From Nitrospinaceae bacterium (GTDB taxonomy: Bacteria > Nitrospinota > Nitrospinia > Nitrospinales > VA-1), in assembly GCA_021604505.1 (NCBI GenBank), contig BQJC01000001.1, positions 1,385,501 through 1,449,500 on the forward strand: 64,000 bases of DNA, in the 5' to 3' direction. A model generated the notes under the pieces. The model saw nothing but the letters and a program-made list of their open reading frames with translations, made no database searches and was not told the origin of the DNA. The translations under genes were made by a program, and so were the position numbers. Position 1 is the first letter of the stretch. Each line of letters starts with the position of its first letter. Shown in pieces: positions 36,005-44,844 of the stretch.

Positions 36005-36244
36005 CTATTTTTTCTTGGGCCGGTACGGTCCGGTGCGCATGAAATTGTCGTTCATTTTTACATGCTCGTCGATTTGAACCTCGTTATTTGACTCTGATCC
36101 AATCATTTTGTCATATTTTTTGAACGCCTCGCTTTTGGATTTTTCTGAAAGCAGGGAGGATCGTTTTTTGCGAACACGGGTTTTACGGTTTTTCAGACCT
36201 TCGTTGTATTTCTGTTTATCTTCATGTGAAATATTTATAACCAT
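36005..36244 (-). CDS. Small basic hypothetical protein
   Basis: The 79-aa, Lys/Arg-rich protein (KNRKTRVRKKRSS) starts after a CAGTGAGG site and ends in TGPYRPKKK. Nothing recognisable; nucleic-acid binding is possible from charge alone. It converges on the HD-GYP gene. Confidence 0.5.
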   Translation of the reverse strand: MVINISHEDKQKYNEGLKNRKTRVRKKRSSLLSEKSKSEAFKKYDKMIGSESNNEVQIDEHVKMNDNFMRTGPYRPKKK

Positions 36245-36337
36245 AACGCCTCACTGGGAAATATAAAAAACTCACACTCATTTTACCGAATTGTTATAAA
36301 ATAAGCCATTTTTGATTCAAGATGATAGAAAAAAATC

Positions 36338-37690
36338 ATGCCTGTTGAAACGATCCAAACACTTTTAAATGATCAGACCCTGTCGCGGCAGGAGATTGAA
36401 GCCCGGTTGAACGGAATGGATCACTTTGAAATCGCCCGCCGCCTTCATGAGTTTCCTCAAGAGGATAAAATCCATATATTTCATTTTCTGGACAGCGATG
36501 TAAAACGCCAGGAATTGATCTACGAAACCGATCAGGACAGCCGCATGGAAATCCAGGAATCCCTGGATCCCGACTATCTGGCTAAACTGCTCAGAGACAT
36601 GCCGGAGGACGAAGCCACCGACCTCCTCATGGAGCACCCTGAGGAAACCCGCGATGAAATTCTGGAGAAAATACCCGCCAGGGAAGCCGATGTCATCAAA
36701 GACCTGATTTCCTACGGTGAGGAAACAGCAGGCGGGCTAATGCAAACTTCTTTCCATGGGATTTATGAAGATCAAACCGCCGCTGATATTTTGATGAAAC
36801 TCAAGCGCGACCGCGGTCAGGAAGCGGCGCCTTATTTCTATGTTTTGAGCAAGAATAATGAGTTATTGGGGTATTTCAAACTGAGAGATTTGTTGAATGT
36901 TTCAGCAATCGCCCACCCCACCGAATTCATGAGGAAAGAGACTCCAAAGGTATTGTTGACCGACCCTTGCGATAAAGTGGCCAGTTTGATGGACCATGAA
37001 CATTTGAGCACCATTCCTGTGGTCAATGAAAAAAACGTGATTCAGGGGGTGGTGACCTTCGACGACGTGATTCGAACCATTCAGGACATTGCCAGCGAAG
37101 ACATATTCACCATGGTGGGAACCGCAAAGATTGACCCGTTTGCCAAAAAAATCGGCAAAAAGATCTGGGCGCGGGCGCCCTGGTTATTCACCACCTTTAT
37201 CGGAGGATTGTTCAGCGCTTTCATCATCAGCAGTTACCAGATTTCCCTGGTGGAATTTTCGACGATCATCATGTTCATTCCATTTGTGATTGGTCTCTCG
37301 GGAAATATAGCGATTCAGGGCGCAACGGTTATCGTCCGGGGAATGGCCACTGGCGACATCCAGCAGGACAATATCAAACGGGTGATACGAAGTGAACTGG
37401 CAGTCGGATGCTTCAATGGGCTTATCTTCGGAGTGCTTTGTGCCGTGCTTTTAACCTCAGTTTCCGGGGCGTTTATTCAAATCAACCCTCTTCTGGGTCT
37501 CACGGTAGGGTTGGGAATCATTATGGCGGTGGGGCTTTCCAGTTTATTAGGGTCTTTAACACCCATCGTTTTTTTAAGAGCGGGAATCGATCCCGCCATC
37601 AGCACCGGACCCGTGGTCATTGTTTTAAACGATATTTTGGGCCTGGCCATTTACCTGGCCACCGCAGGATTTATTTATTCCATGGTCTGA
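36338..37690 (+). CDS. mgtE: Magnesium transporter MgtE
   Basis: The 450-aa protein has the MgtE layout. An acidic helical N domain (residues ~1-130) contains LLRDMPEDEATDLLMEHPEE and the ETAGGLM hinge. Two CBS domains follow (~135-255). The membrane part has five helices from residue ~285 with PFVIGLSGNIAIQGATVIVRG and the end VIVLNDILGLAIYLATAGFIYSM. MgtE is a homodimeric Mg-gated Mg channel of the inner membrane. It converges on the lipoyl-like gene by 12 bp. Confidence 0.93.
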   Translation: MPVETIQTLLNDQTLSRQEIEARLNGMDHFEIARRLHEFPQEDKIHIFHFLDSDVKRQELIYETDQDSRMEIQESLDPDYLAKLLRDMPEDEATDLLMEHPEETRDEILEKIPAREADVIKDLISYGEETAGGLMQTSFHGIYEDQTAADILMKLKRDRGQEAAPYFYVLSKNNELLGYFKLRDLLNVSAIAHPTEFMRKETPKVLLTDPCDKVASLMDHEHLSTIPVVNEKNVIQGVVTFDDVIRTIQDIASEDIFTMVGTAKIDPFAKKIGKKIWARAPWLFTTFIGGLFSAFIISSYQISLVEFSTIIMFIPFVIGLSGNIAIQGATVIVRGMATGDIQQDNIKRVIRSELAVGCFNGLIFGVLCAVLLTSVSGAFIQINPLLGLTVGLGIIMAVGLSSLLGSLTPIVFLRAGIDPAISTGPVVIVLNDILGLAIYLATAGFIYSMV

Positions 37691-37702
37691 CCATTACCTA
37701 GA

Positions 37703-37951
37703 TCATTCTTTCGATTCGTCCACCTCGATTTCGATCAGCGGCGTGTCCACCTCCACATAGTCGCCCTCCGAGACGTAAAACTCTTTAATGACCCCATCCA
37801 ATTCCGACAAAAGGGTGAAATAGCCTTCCGAGATGATTTCCGCCACGGCGGTCCCTTTAATCACTTTATCTCCCTGGCGAACCAGATATTTATCGATTTT
37901 TCCAGAAGTCATCGTCGGGTACATAGGCGACATGAGAATATAGTCCAGCAT
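37703..37951 (-). CDS. Biotinyl/lipoyl-like domain protein without the modified lysine
   Basis: The protein has 82 aa from the ATG at 37951, which follows GGAGAG; an upstream in-frame start at 37963 is weaker. The fold pattern (GKIDKYLVRQGDKVIKGTAVAEI, then LLSELDGVIKEFYVSEGDYVEVDTPLIEIEV) is that of a single lipoyl/biotinyl carrier domain. The hairpin that normally holds the modified Lys (EMDK or EAMKM) reads ISEGYFTLLS, with no Lys. It is therefore either a structural domain or a non-acylated relative, possibly a glycine-cleavage-type or other carrier remnant. No partner enzyme in view. Confidence 0.68.
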   Translation of the reverse strand: MLDYILMSPMYPTMTSGKIDKYLVRQGDKVIKGTAVAEIISEGYFTLLSELDGVIKEFYVSEGDYVEVDTPLIEIEVDESKE

Positions 37952-38104
37952 AAATCTCTCCAAAATATGAATTTACTGAGGTTTCACGAGCGGCCAATAA
38001 ATAATAAAAGAAACCTCTGTTTTTTTCAATTTCAACTATAATGAATGGTTTCAGAATAGGGTGCTAATCACCGAAATAATCACCGCTTTTCAACGAGGTA
38101 ACCT

Positions 38105-38314
38105 TTGAAACTGCAAGTTGGCGACGTCCTGTTCGAGCCCATGTCGCAAAACGTGGGAGAGATCACCAAGATCACTCCGCATCCCGATGGGAAGCTGGTC
38201 ATGATTCGCTGGCGGGTGGAGGATCACCTTTCCCACGTCTCGGAACACTTCCACAAAAAAGTGGTTCGCTGCATCAAAAATGGCGAATTTGAACACACCC
38301 CGAAAATGGATTGA
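38105..38314 (+). CDS. Small hypothetical protein
   Basis: The 69-aa protein starts at a TTG after ACGAGGT. It has a beta-rich pattern: KLQVGDVLFEPMSQNVGEITKI, then PDGKLVMIRWRVED. The last third is His-rich (DHLSHVSEHFHKK), which could bind metal, but no family is recognised. Confidence 0.55.
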   Translation: MKLQVGDVLFEPMSQNVGEITKITPHPDGKLVMIRWRVEDHLSHVSEHFHKKVVRCIKNGEFEHTPKMD

Positions 38315-38326
38315 GCCCCCTTCGAA

Positions 38327-38611
38327 TTACTTCGTATACACCGTGTGCGAGGGCCTGCTCGCAAGGATGTTTTCTTTTCCCCAATTGACCACGCCCTTGA
38401 ATTTATCCGACTGAATGAACCCGTTAAAAGCCGCTTCCGAGCTCCAGTCCGAAACGATCAGATAAGATTGCGGGTCATTCACGTCCTTGTATAAATAGGA
38501 TTCCGAATGCCCTTCCATTTCTTCCATGACTTTGAGAACGTTCGTAAATGCGTCCTCAAAAATTTGTTCCTTGCCGGGGATCATTTTATAATTCATTCCA
38601 ATCGTGACCAT
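38327..38611 (-). CDS. ABM-domain monooxygenase-like protein
   Basis: The 94-aa protein is one antibiotic-biosynthesis-monooxygenase (ABM) ferredoxin-like domain. It starts MVTIGMNYKMIPGKEQIFEDAF and has the characteristic DPQSYLIVSDWSSEAAFNGFIQS helix-strand. Small dimeric members include heme-degrading (IsdG/HmoB-like) and quinone-oxidising types; the heme ligand cannot be assigned by eye. It is a single gene between the radical SAM gene and a small hypothetical gene. Confidence 0.8.
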   Translation of the reverse strand: MVTIGMNYKMIPGKEQIFEDAFTNVLKVMEEMEGHSESYLYKDVNDPQSYLIVSDWSSEAAFNGFIQSDKFKGVVNWGKENILASRPSHTVYTK

Positions 38612-38668
38612 GGTGCAAATTCCCTTTCGTGAAATCGTACAGACGGTTTAATTTTTTTAGGACCCCAA

Positions 38669-39685
38669 TCATGCAATGAGTTGCAACCGATCGCAATCAT
38701 TCTCTGCATGCAGAGTGATTTTTTCCAGGCCAAACATTTCCTTCAGTTTGCGGATATTTTCCCGCTTGTGCCCGACATAAATCGATGTGGTGTTCAACGG
38801 TACCCTAAATTTAACGGCTCCAGTCAATTTTTTGCGTCCTCGGATACGCTCGATCATTTCATCCAGCCCAATTCGGCAATCCACCAGATAGCGCAAAGAA
38901 GGATGATACGGGCCATCGACATAATTTTCAAGCATGGAAGGATCGGGGTGCAGGCCCATGCGGATGACGGGAATATCATTTTTCCGGTACCGTTTGACCG
39001 CCGTTTTGAGATTCTCGACGGTACGCTCAAGACTCCAGGGAGTGTATTTTCCCTCACGGTACATCTCGAATAATTTTGTATTGCGAATCACCAGAGTGGG
39101 ATACAGGCGCACAAAATCCGGGTTCAACTTCAGAGTATCCTCCACGGATTTTAAGAAAGTCCGGTCAGTATCCCCCGGCAGTCCCGGCATCAATTGCAGT
39201 CCCAGCCGGAAGCCATTGCTTCGGATCGCCGCCACGGCGGATTCCATAGTTTCCCAGGTGCACGGCCTGCCAGAGTGGTCGAGCACATTTGGGTCGGTGG
39301 ATTGAATTCCCAACTCGACCGTTTTTACACGATACTTTTTCAACAAAGCCAAACGATCCGGATCGATATACAACGGATGCGTCGACAACCGAATGGCATT
39401 CACCCAGCCTTGCTCAACCCAGGGTTGGACCAGACCCAGCAAATGCTCCTGTCTCCTGGCAGGCAGTCCCGTAAAACTGCCTCCATAGAAAGCCACCTCC
39501 CGGTTTTTGGGAAGCTCACTGAGAGATTTATTTCCAAAATAAGTCCTGAGAGTATCGCGAAACATTTTTTCATCGGCTTTTTCCTGACTTCCAGTGATAT
39601 CCACCTGATTGCAAAACACACAGCGGTAGGGGCACCCCTGGTGGGGGATGAACACCGGTAAAATCATATGAGTTTTATTTTTCAT
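38669..39685 (-). CDS. Elp3-like radical SAM protein
   Basis: The protein has 338 aa from the ATG at 39685; a longer frame upstream overlaps the cupin gene completely. The 4Fe-4S site is CPYRCVFC (CxxxCxxC). A GGSFTGLP segment and VELGIQSTDPNVLDHSGR follow, both typical of Elp3/oxygen-independent-coproporphyrinogen-like radical SAM proteins. A GLQLMPGLPGDT motif and a PTLVIRNTKL segment also fit. The acetyltransferase half of true Elp3 is absent. The reaction is unknown; tRNA or other RNA modification is one possibility. It overlaps the cupin gene by 11 bp. Confidence 0.85.
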   Translation of the reverse strand: MKNKTHMILPVFIPHQGCPYRCVFCNQVDITGSQEKADEKMFRDTLRTYFGNKSLSELPKNREVAFYGGSFTGLPARRQEHLLGLVQPWVEQGWVNAIRLSTHPLYIDPDRLALLKKYRVKTVELGIQSTDPNVLDHSGRPCTWETMESAVAAIRSNGFRLGLQLMPGLPGDTDRTFLKSVEDTLKLNPDFVRLYPTLVIRNTKLFEMYREGKYTPWSLERTVENLKTAVKRYRKNDIPVIRMGLHPDPSMLENYVDGPYHPSLRYLVDCRIGLDEMIERIRGRKKLTGAVKFRVPLNTTSIYVGHKRENIRKLKEMFGLEKITLHAENDCDRLQLIA

Positions 39686-40061
39686 TTTGCGCCGTATCAA
39701 TCCCCTGACTGGGATAAGAAACCTCCAGAACCAGACATTCCTGTTCGCAGATAAATGGCCCGTGCACTTCACCCGGTGGCCGACTGGCATAATGGCCCGC
39801 TTCCAGCCACATATCAAAAGCTTTATCGTAAAGCCTGCCGGAAATAATATAGATTTCTTCCGGGTAATCATGCGACTTACTGCCAAAGCGTTTCGTGTCA
39901 GCGCCTGCTTTAAATCGGGTCAACCGCGTGTAATCACCGGTGACATCATCCATCGCTAAAGTCAATTGCTCCAGCATGCCGTCCGTGCCTTCGATCGATT
40001 CCCATTTACTGACGTTTTCCGCAGCCAGCACATTCCAGTAGGTTGTGGTATTTTTACTCAT
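39675..40061 (-). CDS. Cupin-domain protein (ChrR-like)
   Basis: The protein has 128 aa from the ATG at 40061; the longer frame to 40121 reads into the next gene. It is a cupin beta-barrel with a loose motif (EEIYIISGRLYD) and a His near the end (GEVHGPF). The motif DMWLEAGHYASRPPGEVHG fits ChrR-type anti-sigma cupins. Role unknown. The radical SAM gene overlaps its 3' end by 11 bp, suggesting co-translation. Confidence 0.68.
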   Translation of the reverse strand: MSKNTTTYWNVLAAENVSKWESIEGTDGMLEQLTLAMDDVTGDYTRLTRFKAGADTKRFGSKSHDYPEEIYIISGRLYDKAFDMWLEAGHYASRPPGEVHGPFICEQECLVLEVSYPSQGIDTAQNEK

Positions 40062-40077
40062 ACCGTTTCTAAACAGG

Positions 40078-40455
40078 CTAGTAATACTCCTCCAGGTCAA
40101 ATAACTCCAGCTCTTTGGCAAGGGAATAAAATTCCGGATCGCGAATGATTTTATTCTTGGCCGTTTGCGCGGCGGAGCCTTTCACCAGAAAAGGAATTCC
40201 GGAGGCGAGAAGAAACAGAACCATTCCCCACCAGGAAAATCCGATTTCCACAGGGCTCAAGGCAAACTCCGCTTTGGTCATGATCCAGATTCCAAGCCCG
40301 GCAAGGGTTGAGGCAAAAAGGCCCCAGACAATCAGCGACCGTTTTTTGCCTTTTCCCAGGTGGCCTTTCCAGGCGGCGTGCAGGGCTTTTTTGTCATCGA
40401 CGATGACCCTGACATTGCCCGTGAACCAGAGTTTTTCAAATGCCGACCGATCCAT
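40078..40455 (-). CDS. Two-helix membrane protein, unknown
   Basis: The 125-aa protein has two hydrophobic segments near residues 40-60 and 75-93, and an acidic C-terminus (KELELFDLEEYY). The start follows CAGGGA. Its 3' end lies just upstream of the cupin gene, so the two are likely co-transcribed. No family recognised. Confidence 0.6.
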   Translation of the reverse strand: MDRSAFEKLWFTGNVRVIVDDKKALHAAWKGHLGKGKKRSLIVWGLFASTLAGLGIWIMTKAEFALSPVEIGFSWWGMVLFLLASGIPFLVKGSAAQTAKNKIIRDPEFYSLAKELELFDLEEYY

Positions 40456-40504
40456 ATTTCCCTGGGGTTATAATGAGCCAACCTTTTAGATAGAATCTTA
40501 TCTG

Positions 40505-40540
40505 CAAAAAACAAAAGCTCCAGAACGAACCGGAGCTTTG
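40505..40540 (-). terminator. Intrinsic terminator of the fab-rnc-hspQ operon
   Basis: Perfect 8-bp stem AAAGCTCC/GGAGCTTT (40514-40521 with 40532-40539). On the minus strand the stem is followed by TTTTGTTTTTTG, a clear U-tract. It lies about 65 bp beyond the hspQ stop. Confidence 0.8.
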
Positions 40541-40606
40541 AACCACACGAAAATACAAACAAATTTAAAAACCGTAAACCGGATGAGTGCGCCAGTTATA
40601 TCCAGA

Positions 40607-40849
40607 TCAATTTAAAATGATCTGGTCGATCTCCAGATTGCGCTCCGCCACATACGTATAGTTCGTTCCATTGTGAACCCGTACATGGTACCAGGGCTGG
40701 TCTTTTGGGGGGCGGCTCTTGGCCATCTTCTCATACCATTCTTCGGAGTTTTTGAATTCAAGGTCCACGCCGACGATGATTCCCCGGTAGTCAAACTGTT
40801 TGTGATGAATGAGATGACCGATACAAAATTTCGCTTTCGTTGCACTCAT
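40607..40849 (-). CDS. hspQ: HspQ-like heat-shock protein (hemimethylated-DNA-binding fold)
   Basis: The protein has 80 aa from the ATG at 40849, which follows GGAG. It has the strong HspQ/YccV signature: AKFCIGHLIHHKQFDYRG, then DLEFKNSEEWYEKMAKSRPPKDQPWYHV, and TYVAERNLE at the end. HspQ adjusts Lon protease activity in enterobacteria and was first described as binding hemimethylated DNA. Here it ends the fatty-acid cluster, 43 bp after rnc, and an intrinsic terminator follows. Confidence 0.87.
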   Translation of the reverse strand: MSATKAKFCIGHLIHHKQFDYRGIIVGVDLEFKNSEEWYEKMAKSRPPKDQPWYHVRVHNGTNYTYVAERNLEIDQIILN

Positions 40850-40892
40850 GGAAATCAATCTCCTATCTTTTAAGATCTGATGCGAAACCAAC

Positions 40893-41600
40893 TCATTTGC
40901 TGTTGTATTTTTCCAAAGCCATTTTAGCGGCGGCCTGTTCGGCCTCTTTTTTACTTCGTCCGATTCCCTTGCCCTTTTTTACATCCTTGACCAACACAAC
41001 AACCTCAAACTGCTTTTCATGATCCGGCCCGATTTCCTTGCTCACCTTATAAGCCGGAATGCAGGATAATTTGTTTTGGGTGTATTCCTGCAAGTCGCTT
41101 TTATAATCCTTGGTTGCCCTGGTTTCCGCAAACTTTTTAATCTCTATTTTGATTTTCGGAAGCAGGACCTTCGCCGCTGTTTCCAGATCGCTGTCATAAT
41201 AGATGGCTCCAGCTACGGCCTCATAGGCATTCGCCAGGAGAGACGCCTTGTTTCTACCGCCCGACATTTCTTCTCCCTTTCCGAGGAGCAGAAACGTTCC
41301 TAAATCCCATTTCCGGGCAAGTTCCGCCAGACAGGTTTCATTGACGACCGCCGCTCTTATTTTAGAAAGTGTTCCTTCCTTATAATCGCTGTATTTGCGC
41401 ACCATGTAGTCGCTGACGACGAGGTCGAGAACGGAATCGCCGAGAAACTCGAACCGTTCATTGTGCTTGAGGTTTTCACCCGTTTCATTGACATAGGATT
41501 TATGCGTGAGCCCCTTGTTCAGAAGTTTTATTTCCTGGAAATGGTAACCAAGATTTTTCTGAAGTTTTTCAAGTTCTTGCCTGCGCTCCTTAGCTACCAT
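40893..41600 (-). CDS. rnc: Ribonuclease III
   Basis: The 235-aa protein has the RNase III catalytic signature NERFEFLGDSVLDLVVSDY near residue 42, with the second acidic cluster further on (ANAYEAVAGAIYYDSD). A C-terminal double-stranded RNA-binding domain ends in GIGRSKKEAEQAAAKMALEKY. The enzyme cleaves double-stranded RNA in rRNA maturation. It is the gene after fabF in the acyl-carrier operon, a common arrangement. The fabF stop is only 15 bp upstream. Confidence 0.95.
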   Translation of the reverse strand: MVAKERRQELEKLQKNLGYHFQEIKLLNKGLTHKSYVNETGENLKHNERFEFLGDSVLDLVVSDYMVRKYSDYKEGTLSKIRAAVVNETCLAELARKWDLGTFLLLGKGEEMSGGRNKASLLANAYEAVAGAIYYDSDLETAAKVLLPKIKIEIKKFAETRATKDYKSDLQEYTQNKLSCIPAYKVSKEIGPDHEKQFEVVVLVKDVKKGKGIGRSKKEAEQAAAKMALEKYNSK

Positions 41601-41615
41601 AAATCCTGGCGAAAA

Positions 41616-42854
41616 TTAATTCAACCACTGCTTGAAAATTAAAACCCCGTTGGTCCCGCCAAATCCAAAGGAATTGGATAACGCGTATTGAATTTGTTTC
41701 TCCCGCGCCTGGTTGGGAACATAATCCAGATCGCATTGCGGATCGGGAGTGGCGTAATTGATAGTCGGCGGTATGACGCCCTCTTTCAATGCCATGAGAG
41801 TGAAAATCGCCTCGACCCCGCCTGCGGCCCCTAAAAGGTGCCCGGTCATGGATTTTGTGGAACTGACGGCCAGTTTTTTAGCCTTTTCGCCGAAAACCGT
41901 TTTAATCGCACTGGTCTCCGTCGCATCCGCCGCGGTGGACGTTCCGTGGGCGTTGACATAACCGATATCCTCTTTGTTGACGCCGCCGTTTTTCAAAGCC
42001 AATTCCATACACCGGGCGGCTCCCCCGCCTTCAGGGTCGGTCGCGGTGATGTGATAGGCATCGCTGTTGAGTCCGTATCCGGCGATCTCGCCGTAAATCT
42101 TCGCGCCCCTTTTTTTCGCGCTTTCCAATTCTTCGAGAACCACCACGCCACAGCCTTCACCCATCACGAAACCATCGCGATCGCGGTCGAAAGGCCGGCT
42201 GGCGCCTTGAGGATCATCGTTGCGGGTGGAGAGCGCCTTGGCCGCGCTGAATCCGCCCACACCAAGCGGAGTGATGACCGATTCGGTTCCCCCGGCGATC
42301 ATGGCGTCCACATCGCCATACTGAATCATTTTCGCGGCATCGCCGATAGCATGGGTCCCGGTGGCGCATGCGGTCACCACACAGGAATTAGGCCCCTTGG
42401 TGCCAAAATGAATGGAGATTTGTCCTGAAGCCAGATTGGCGATCAGCATGGGAATGAAAAAAGGAGTGATTTTTTTCACGCCTTTATCTTTATAGATGTC
42501 GTGGTACTTTTCAATGGCCGGCAATCCGCACAACCCGACCCCGACCAGGACTCCGATTCGCTCGGCGTTTTCTTCCGTCACCTCGTACCCGGAATCGGCA
42601 AGAGCAAACTGACTCGATACAAGCGCATAATGGATAAAGGTATCCATTTTTTTAACATCTTTGTGATTGATGTATTTCTCCGGCTCAAATCCTTTGACTT
42701 CGCCGGCAATTTTAACGGGAAAGGAATCCGTATCGAACTTAGTGATCGGGCCGACACCTGATTTGCCTCCGGTGACCGCCGCCCAGTTTTCCTCAAGCCC
42801 GATTCCCAGGGGGGAGATGATGCCCATCCCGGTCACGACAACACGTCTTTTCAT
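41616..42854 (-). CDS. fabF: 3-oxoacyl-ACP synthase II
   Basis: The 412-aa protein has the FabF catalytic set: Cys in VVTACATGTHAIGDA, His in VNAHGTSTAADATE, His in KSMTGHLLGAAG. It condenses malonyl-ACP with a growing acyl-ACP, the elongation step. acpP lies 30 bp upstream and rnc follows. Length and motifs are fully normal. Confidence 0.96.
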   Translation of the reverse strand: MKRRVVVTGMGIISPLGIGLEENWAAVTGGKSGVGPITKFDTDSFPVKIAGEVKGFEPEKYINHKDVKKMDTFIHYALVSSQFALADSGYEVTEENAERIGVLVGVGLCGLPAIEKYHDIYKDKGVKKITPFFIPMLIANLASGQISIHFGTKGPNSCVVTACATGTHAIGDAAKMIQYGDVDAMIAGGTESVITPLGVGGFSAAKALSTRNDDPQGASRPFDRDRDGFVMGEGCGVVVLEELESAKKRGAKIYGEIAGYGLNSDAYHITATDPEGGGAARCMELALKNGGVNKEDIGYVNAHGTSTAADATETSAIKTVFGEKAKKLAVSSTKSMTGHLLGAAGGVEAIFTLMALKEGVIPPTINYATPDPQCDLDYVPNQAREKQIQYALSNSFGFGGTNGVLIFKQWLN

Positions 42855-42884
42855 GAAACAAATATAGATTCGGGGTTGATCAAT

Positions 42885-43118
42885 TCAATTGGTGTGGCTC
42901 TTAATATAGTCAATGGCATTGGCCACAGAAGCTATTTTTTCCGCTTCTTCATCGGGAATTTCAATGTCGAATTCCTCCTCAAGAGCCATTACCAATTCCA
43001 CGGTATCCAGGGAATCGGCCCCCAAATCATCAATGAACGATGCTTCCGGGGAGACTTGTTTTTCATCCACGCCCAATTGGTCAACAATTATTTCTTTAAC
43101 TTTTTCTTCAACTGACAT
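42885..43118 (-). CDS. acpP: Acyl carrier protein
   Basis: The 77-aa acidic protein has the phosphopantetheine attachment Ser in [18 protein letters not shown]. It carries the growing acyl chain in fatty-acid synthesis. It lies between fabG and fabF. Confidence 0.96.
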   Translation of the reverse strand: MSVEEKVKEIIVDQLGVDEKQVSPEASFIDDLGADSLDTVELVMALEEEFDIEIPDEEAEKIASVANAIDYIKSHTN

Positions 43119-43141
43119 AATGTTCTAACTCCTAAAAATTA

Positions 43142-43882
43142 TTACATCAACATCCCGCCATTGACATTTATCACCTGACCGGTAATGTAACCTGCCCGGT
43201 CGGAAACCAGAAACGCTACACAACGTGCTATATCCTCAGGCAATCCCAACCGGGCCAATGGAATCTGATCGATGAGTTTTTGCTTTACCGTCTCGTCCAG
43301 AACCCGGGTCATTTCCGTATCAATAAAGCCAGGGGCAATCGCATTGACCGTGATTCCGCGCGCGGCGGACTCTCGGGCGGTCGTTTTGGTCAAACCGATC
43401 AAACCCGCTTTCGAGGCGGAGTAATTGGCCTGGCCAAAATTTCCCATCACTCCCACAATGGAAGCGATGTTGACGATGGTTCCCTTTTTGGCCTTCATCA
43501 TTTGCTTGACAGCCTGCTGACTGCACAAGAAACTTCCTTTAAGATTGATCGATAAAACGAGATCCCAATCTTCTTCCTTCATTCGAACCATCAAACCATC
43601 GCGGGTGATTCCGGCATTGTTGACCAGTATGTCCAGAGGCTTGTGGTCTTTTAGGATGGAGCCGAAAACCTCCTGGACGTTTTCCGCGCTGGAAACATCC
43701 AGCCGGACCGCAGAGGCGGAGCCGCCGTTCTTTTTGATCGCCTCGGCGGATGCTTGCGCACCATCCACGTTCACGTCCGCTAGAATAACATGGGCGCCTT
43801 GCGCCGCGAGCTCTTCGCCGATGGTCAACCCGATTCCCTGAGCCCCTCCCGTTATCAAAGCCAAACGATCTTTAAGTTCCAT
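43142..43882 (-). CDS. fabG: 3-oxoacyl-ACP reductase
   Basis: The 246-aa classical SDR has LITGGAQGIGLTIGEEL at the NADPH site, NNAGITRDGL, a Ser in VNIASIVGVMG, and the YSASKAG catalytic Tyr-Lys. It reduces 3-oxoacyl-ACP to 3-hydroxyacyl-ACP. The C-terminal ITGQVINVNGGMLM is typical. It is followed closely by acpP. Confidence 0.95.
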   Translation of the reverse strand: MELKDRLALITGGAQGIGLTIGEELAAQGAHVILADVNVDGAQASAEAIKKNGGSASAVRLDVSSAENVQEVFGSILKDHKPLDILVNNAGITRDGLMVRMKEEDWDLVLSINLKGSFLCSQQAVKQMMKAKKGTIVNIASIVGVMGNFGQANYSASKAGLIGLTKTTARESAARGITVNAIAPGFIDTEMTRVLDETVKQKLIDQIPLARLGLPEDIARCVAFLVSDRAGYITGQVINVNGGMLM

Positions 43883-43902
43883 CTATATATCCTGAATGTT
43901 CA

Positions 43903-44844
43903 TCAGCCTTGTTTAAGGGCGGTAACGGTTTGTTCCAGGGAAGCGGAATCATGGACCTGGTAACATTTGATGTTTTTGTCAAACCGCTTCATCAGTCCCG
44001 AGAGAACCTTGCCGGGTCCCAATTCGATCACGGTTTGAATCCCCTGCTCCGCCATTGCTTTCATCGTTTCAGCCCATCGCACGGGACTGCACACTTGGTG
44101 TCTCAAAGCCAGCTTTGCTGCATCGCCTTTTAAATTGGGTTTTGCCTCGACGTTGGTGATAACTGGAAAGGACAGATCTAGAAACTCGGTTTTTTCAAGT
44201 TCCTGCTGAAGCTTGATTTCGGCCGGTTTCATCAAGGGACAATGAAAGGGTGCGCTGACCGGCAGCATGACCGCTCTTTTTGCCCCTGACTCCTTAGCCT
44301 CCTGCGATACCTGCTCCACGGCGCCCTTGTGCCCGGCAATGACCGTTTGCTCAGGGCTGTTCAAATTAGCCGGTTGCACCAGCTGACCGTCTTTGGTCGC
44401 TTTTTCGCAAAGCTCGGTAATTTTTTCCACCGGCAACCCGATGATTGCGGCCATGGCGCCCACACCGATAGGAACCGCCTCTTGCATGAAACGTCCGCGA
44501 AGGGAAACCAGCCGGACGGCATCCCTAAAACTTAAAGCGCCAGCGGCTACCAGCGCGGAAAATTCCCCGAGACTGTGCCCCGCCGCAAGTACGCAATCTA
44601 TATCATGTCCCCTCAATATTTTCAAGGCTATAATACTGTGCACGAGGATGGCCGGTTGAGTGTTTTCGGTGAGGGTCAGGGTTTCTTCCGGCCCCTCGAA
44701 GCAGATCGATTTTAAATCTTTTCCCAGAACTTCATTTGCCTCGTCAAACATCCCACGCGCTTCCGCCCGCGAATCGAAAAACTCTTTTCCCATGCCGACG
44801 AACTGCGACCCCTGGCCGGGAAAAACAAATGCAATGTTTACCAT
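43903..44844 (-). CDS. fabD: Malonyl-CoA:ACP transacylase
   Basis: The protein has 313 aa from the ATG at 44844; a longer frame adds a segment with no family character. It starts MVNIAFVFPGQGSQFVGMG, with the catalytic Ser in GHSLGEFSALVAAG and His in SAPFHCPLM. It transfers malonyl from CoA to ACP. The gene overlaps the end of fabH by 7 bp. Confidence 0.95.
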   Translation of the reverse strand: MVNIAFVFPGQGSQFVGMGKEFFDSRAEARGMFDEANEVLGKDLKSICFEGPEETLTLTENTQPAILVHSIIALKILRGHDIDCVLAAGHSLGEFSALVAAGALSFRDAVRLVSLRGRFMQEAVPIGVGAMAAIIGLPVEKITELCEKATKDGQLVQPANLNSPEQTVIAGHKGAVEQVSQEAKESGAKRAVMLPVSAPFHCPLMKPAEIKLQQELEKTEFLDLSFPVITNVEAKPNLKGDAAKLALRHQVCSPVRWAETMKAMAEQGIQTVIELGPGKVLSGLMKRFDKNIKCYQVHDSASLEQTVTALKQG

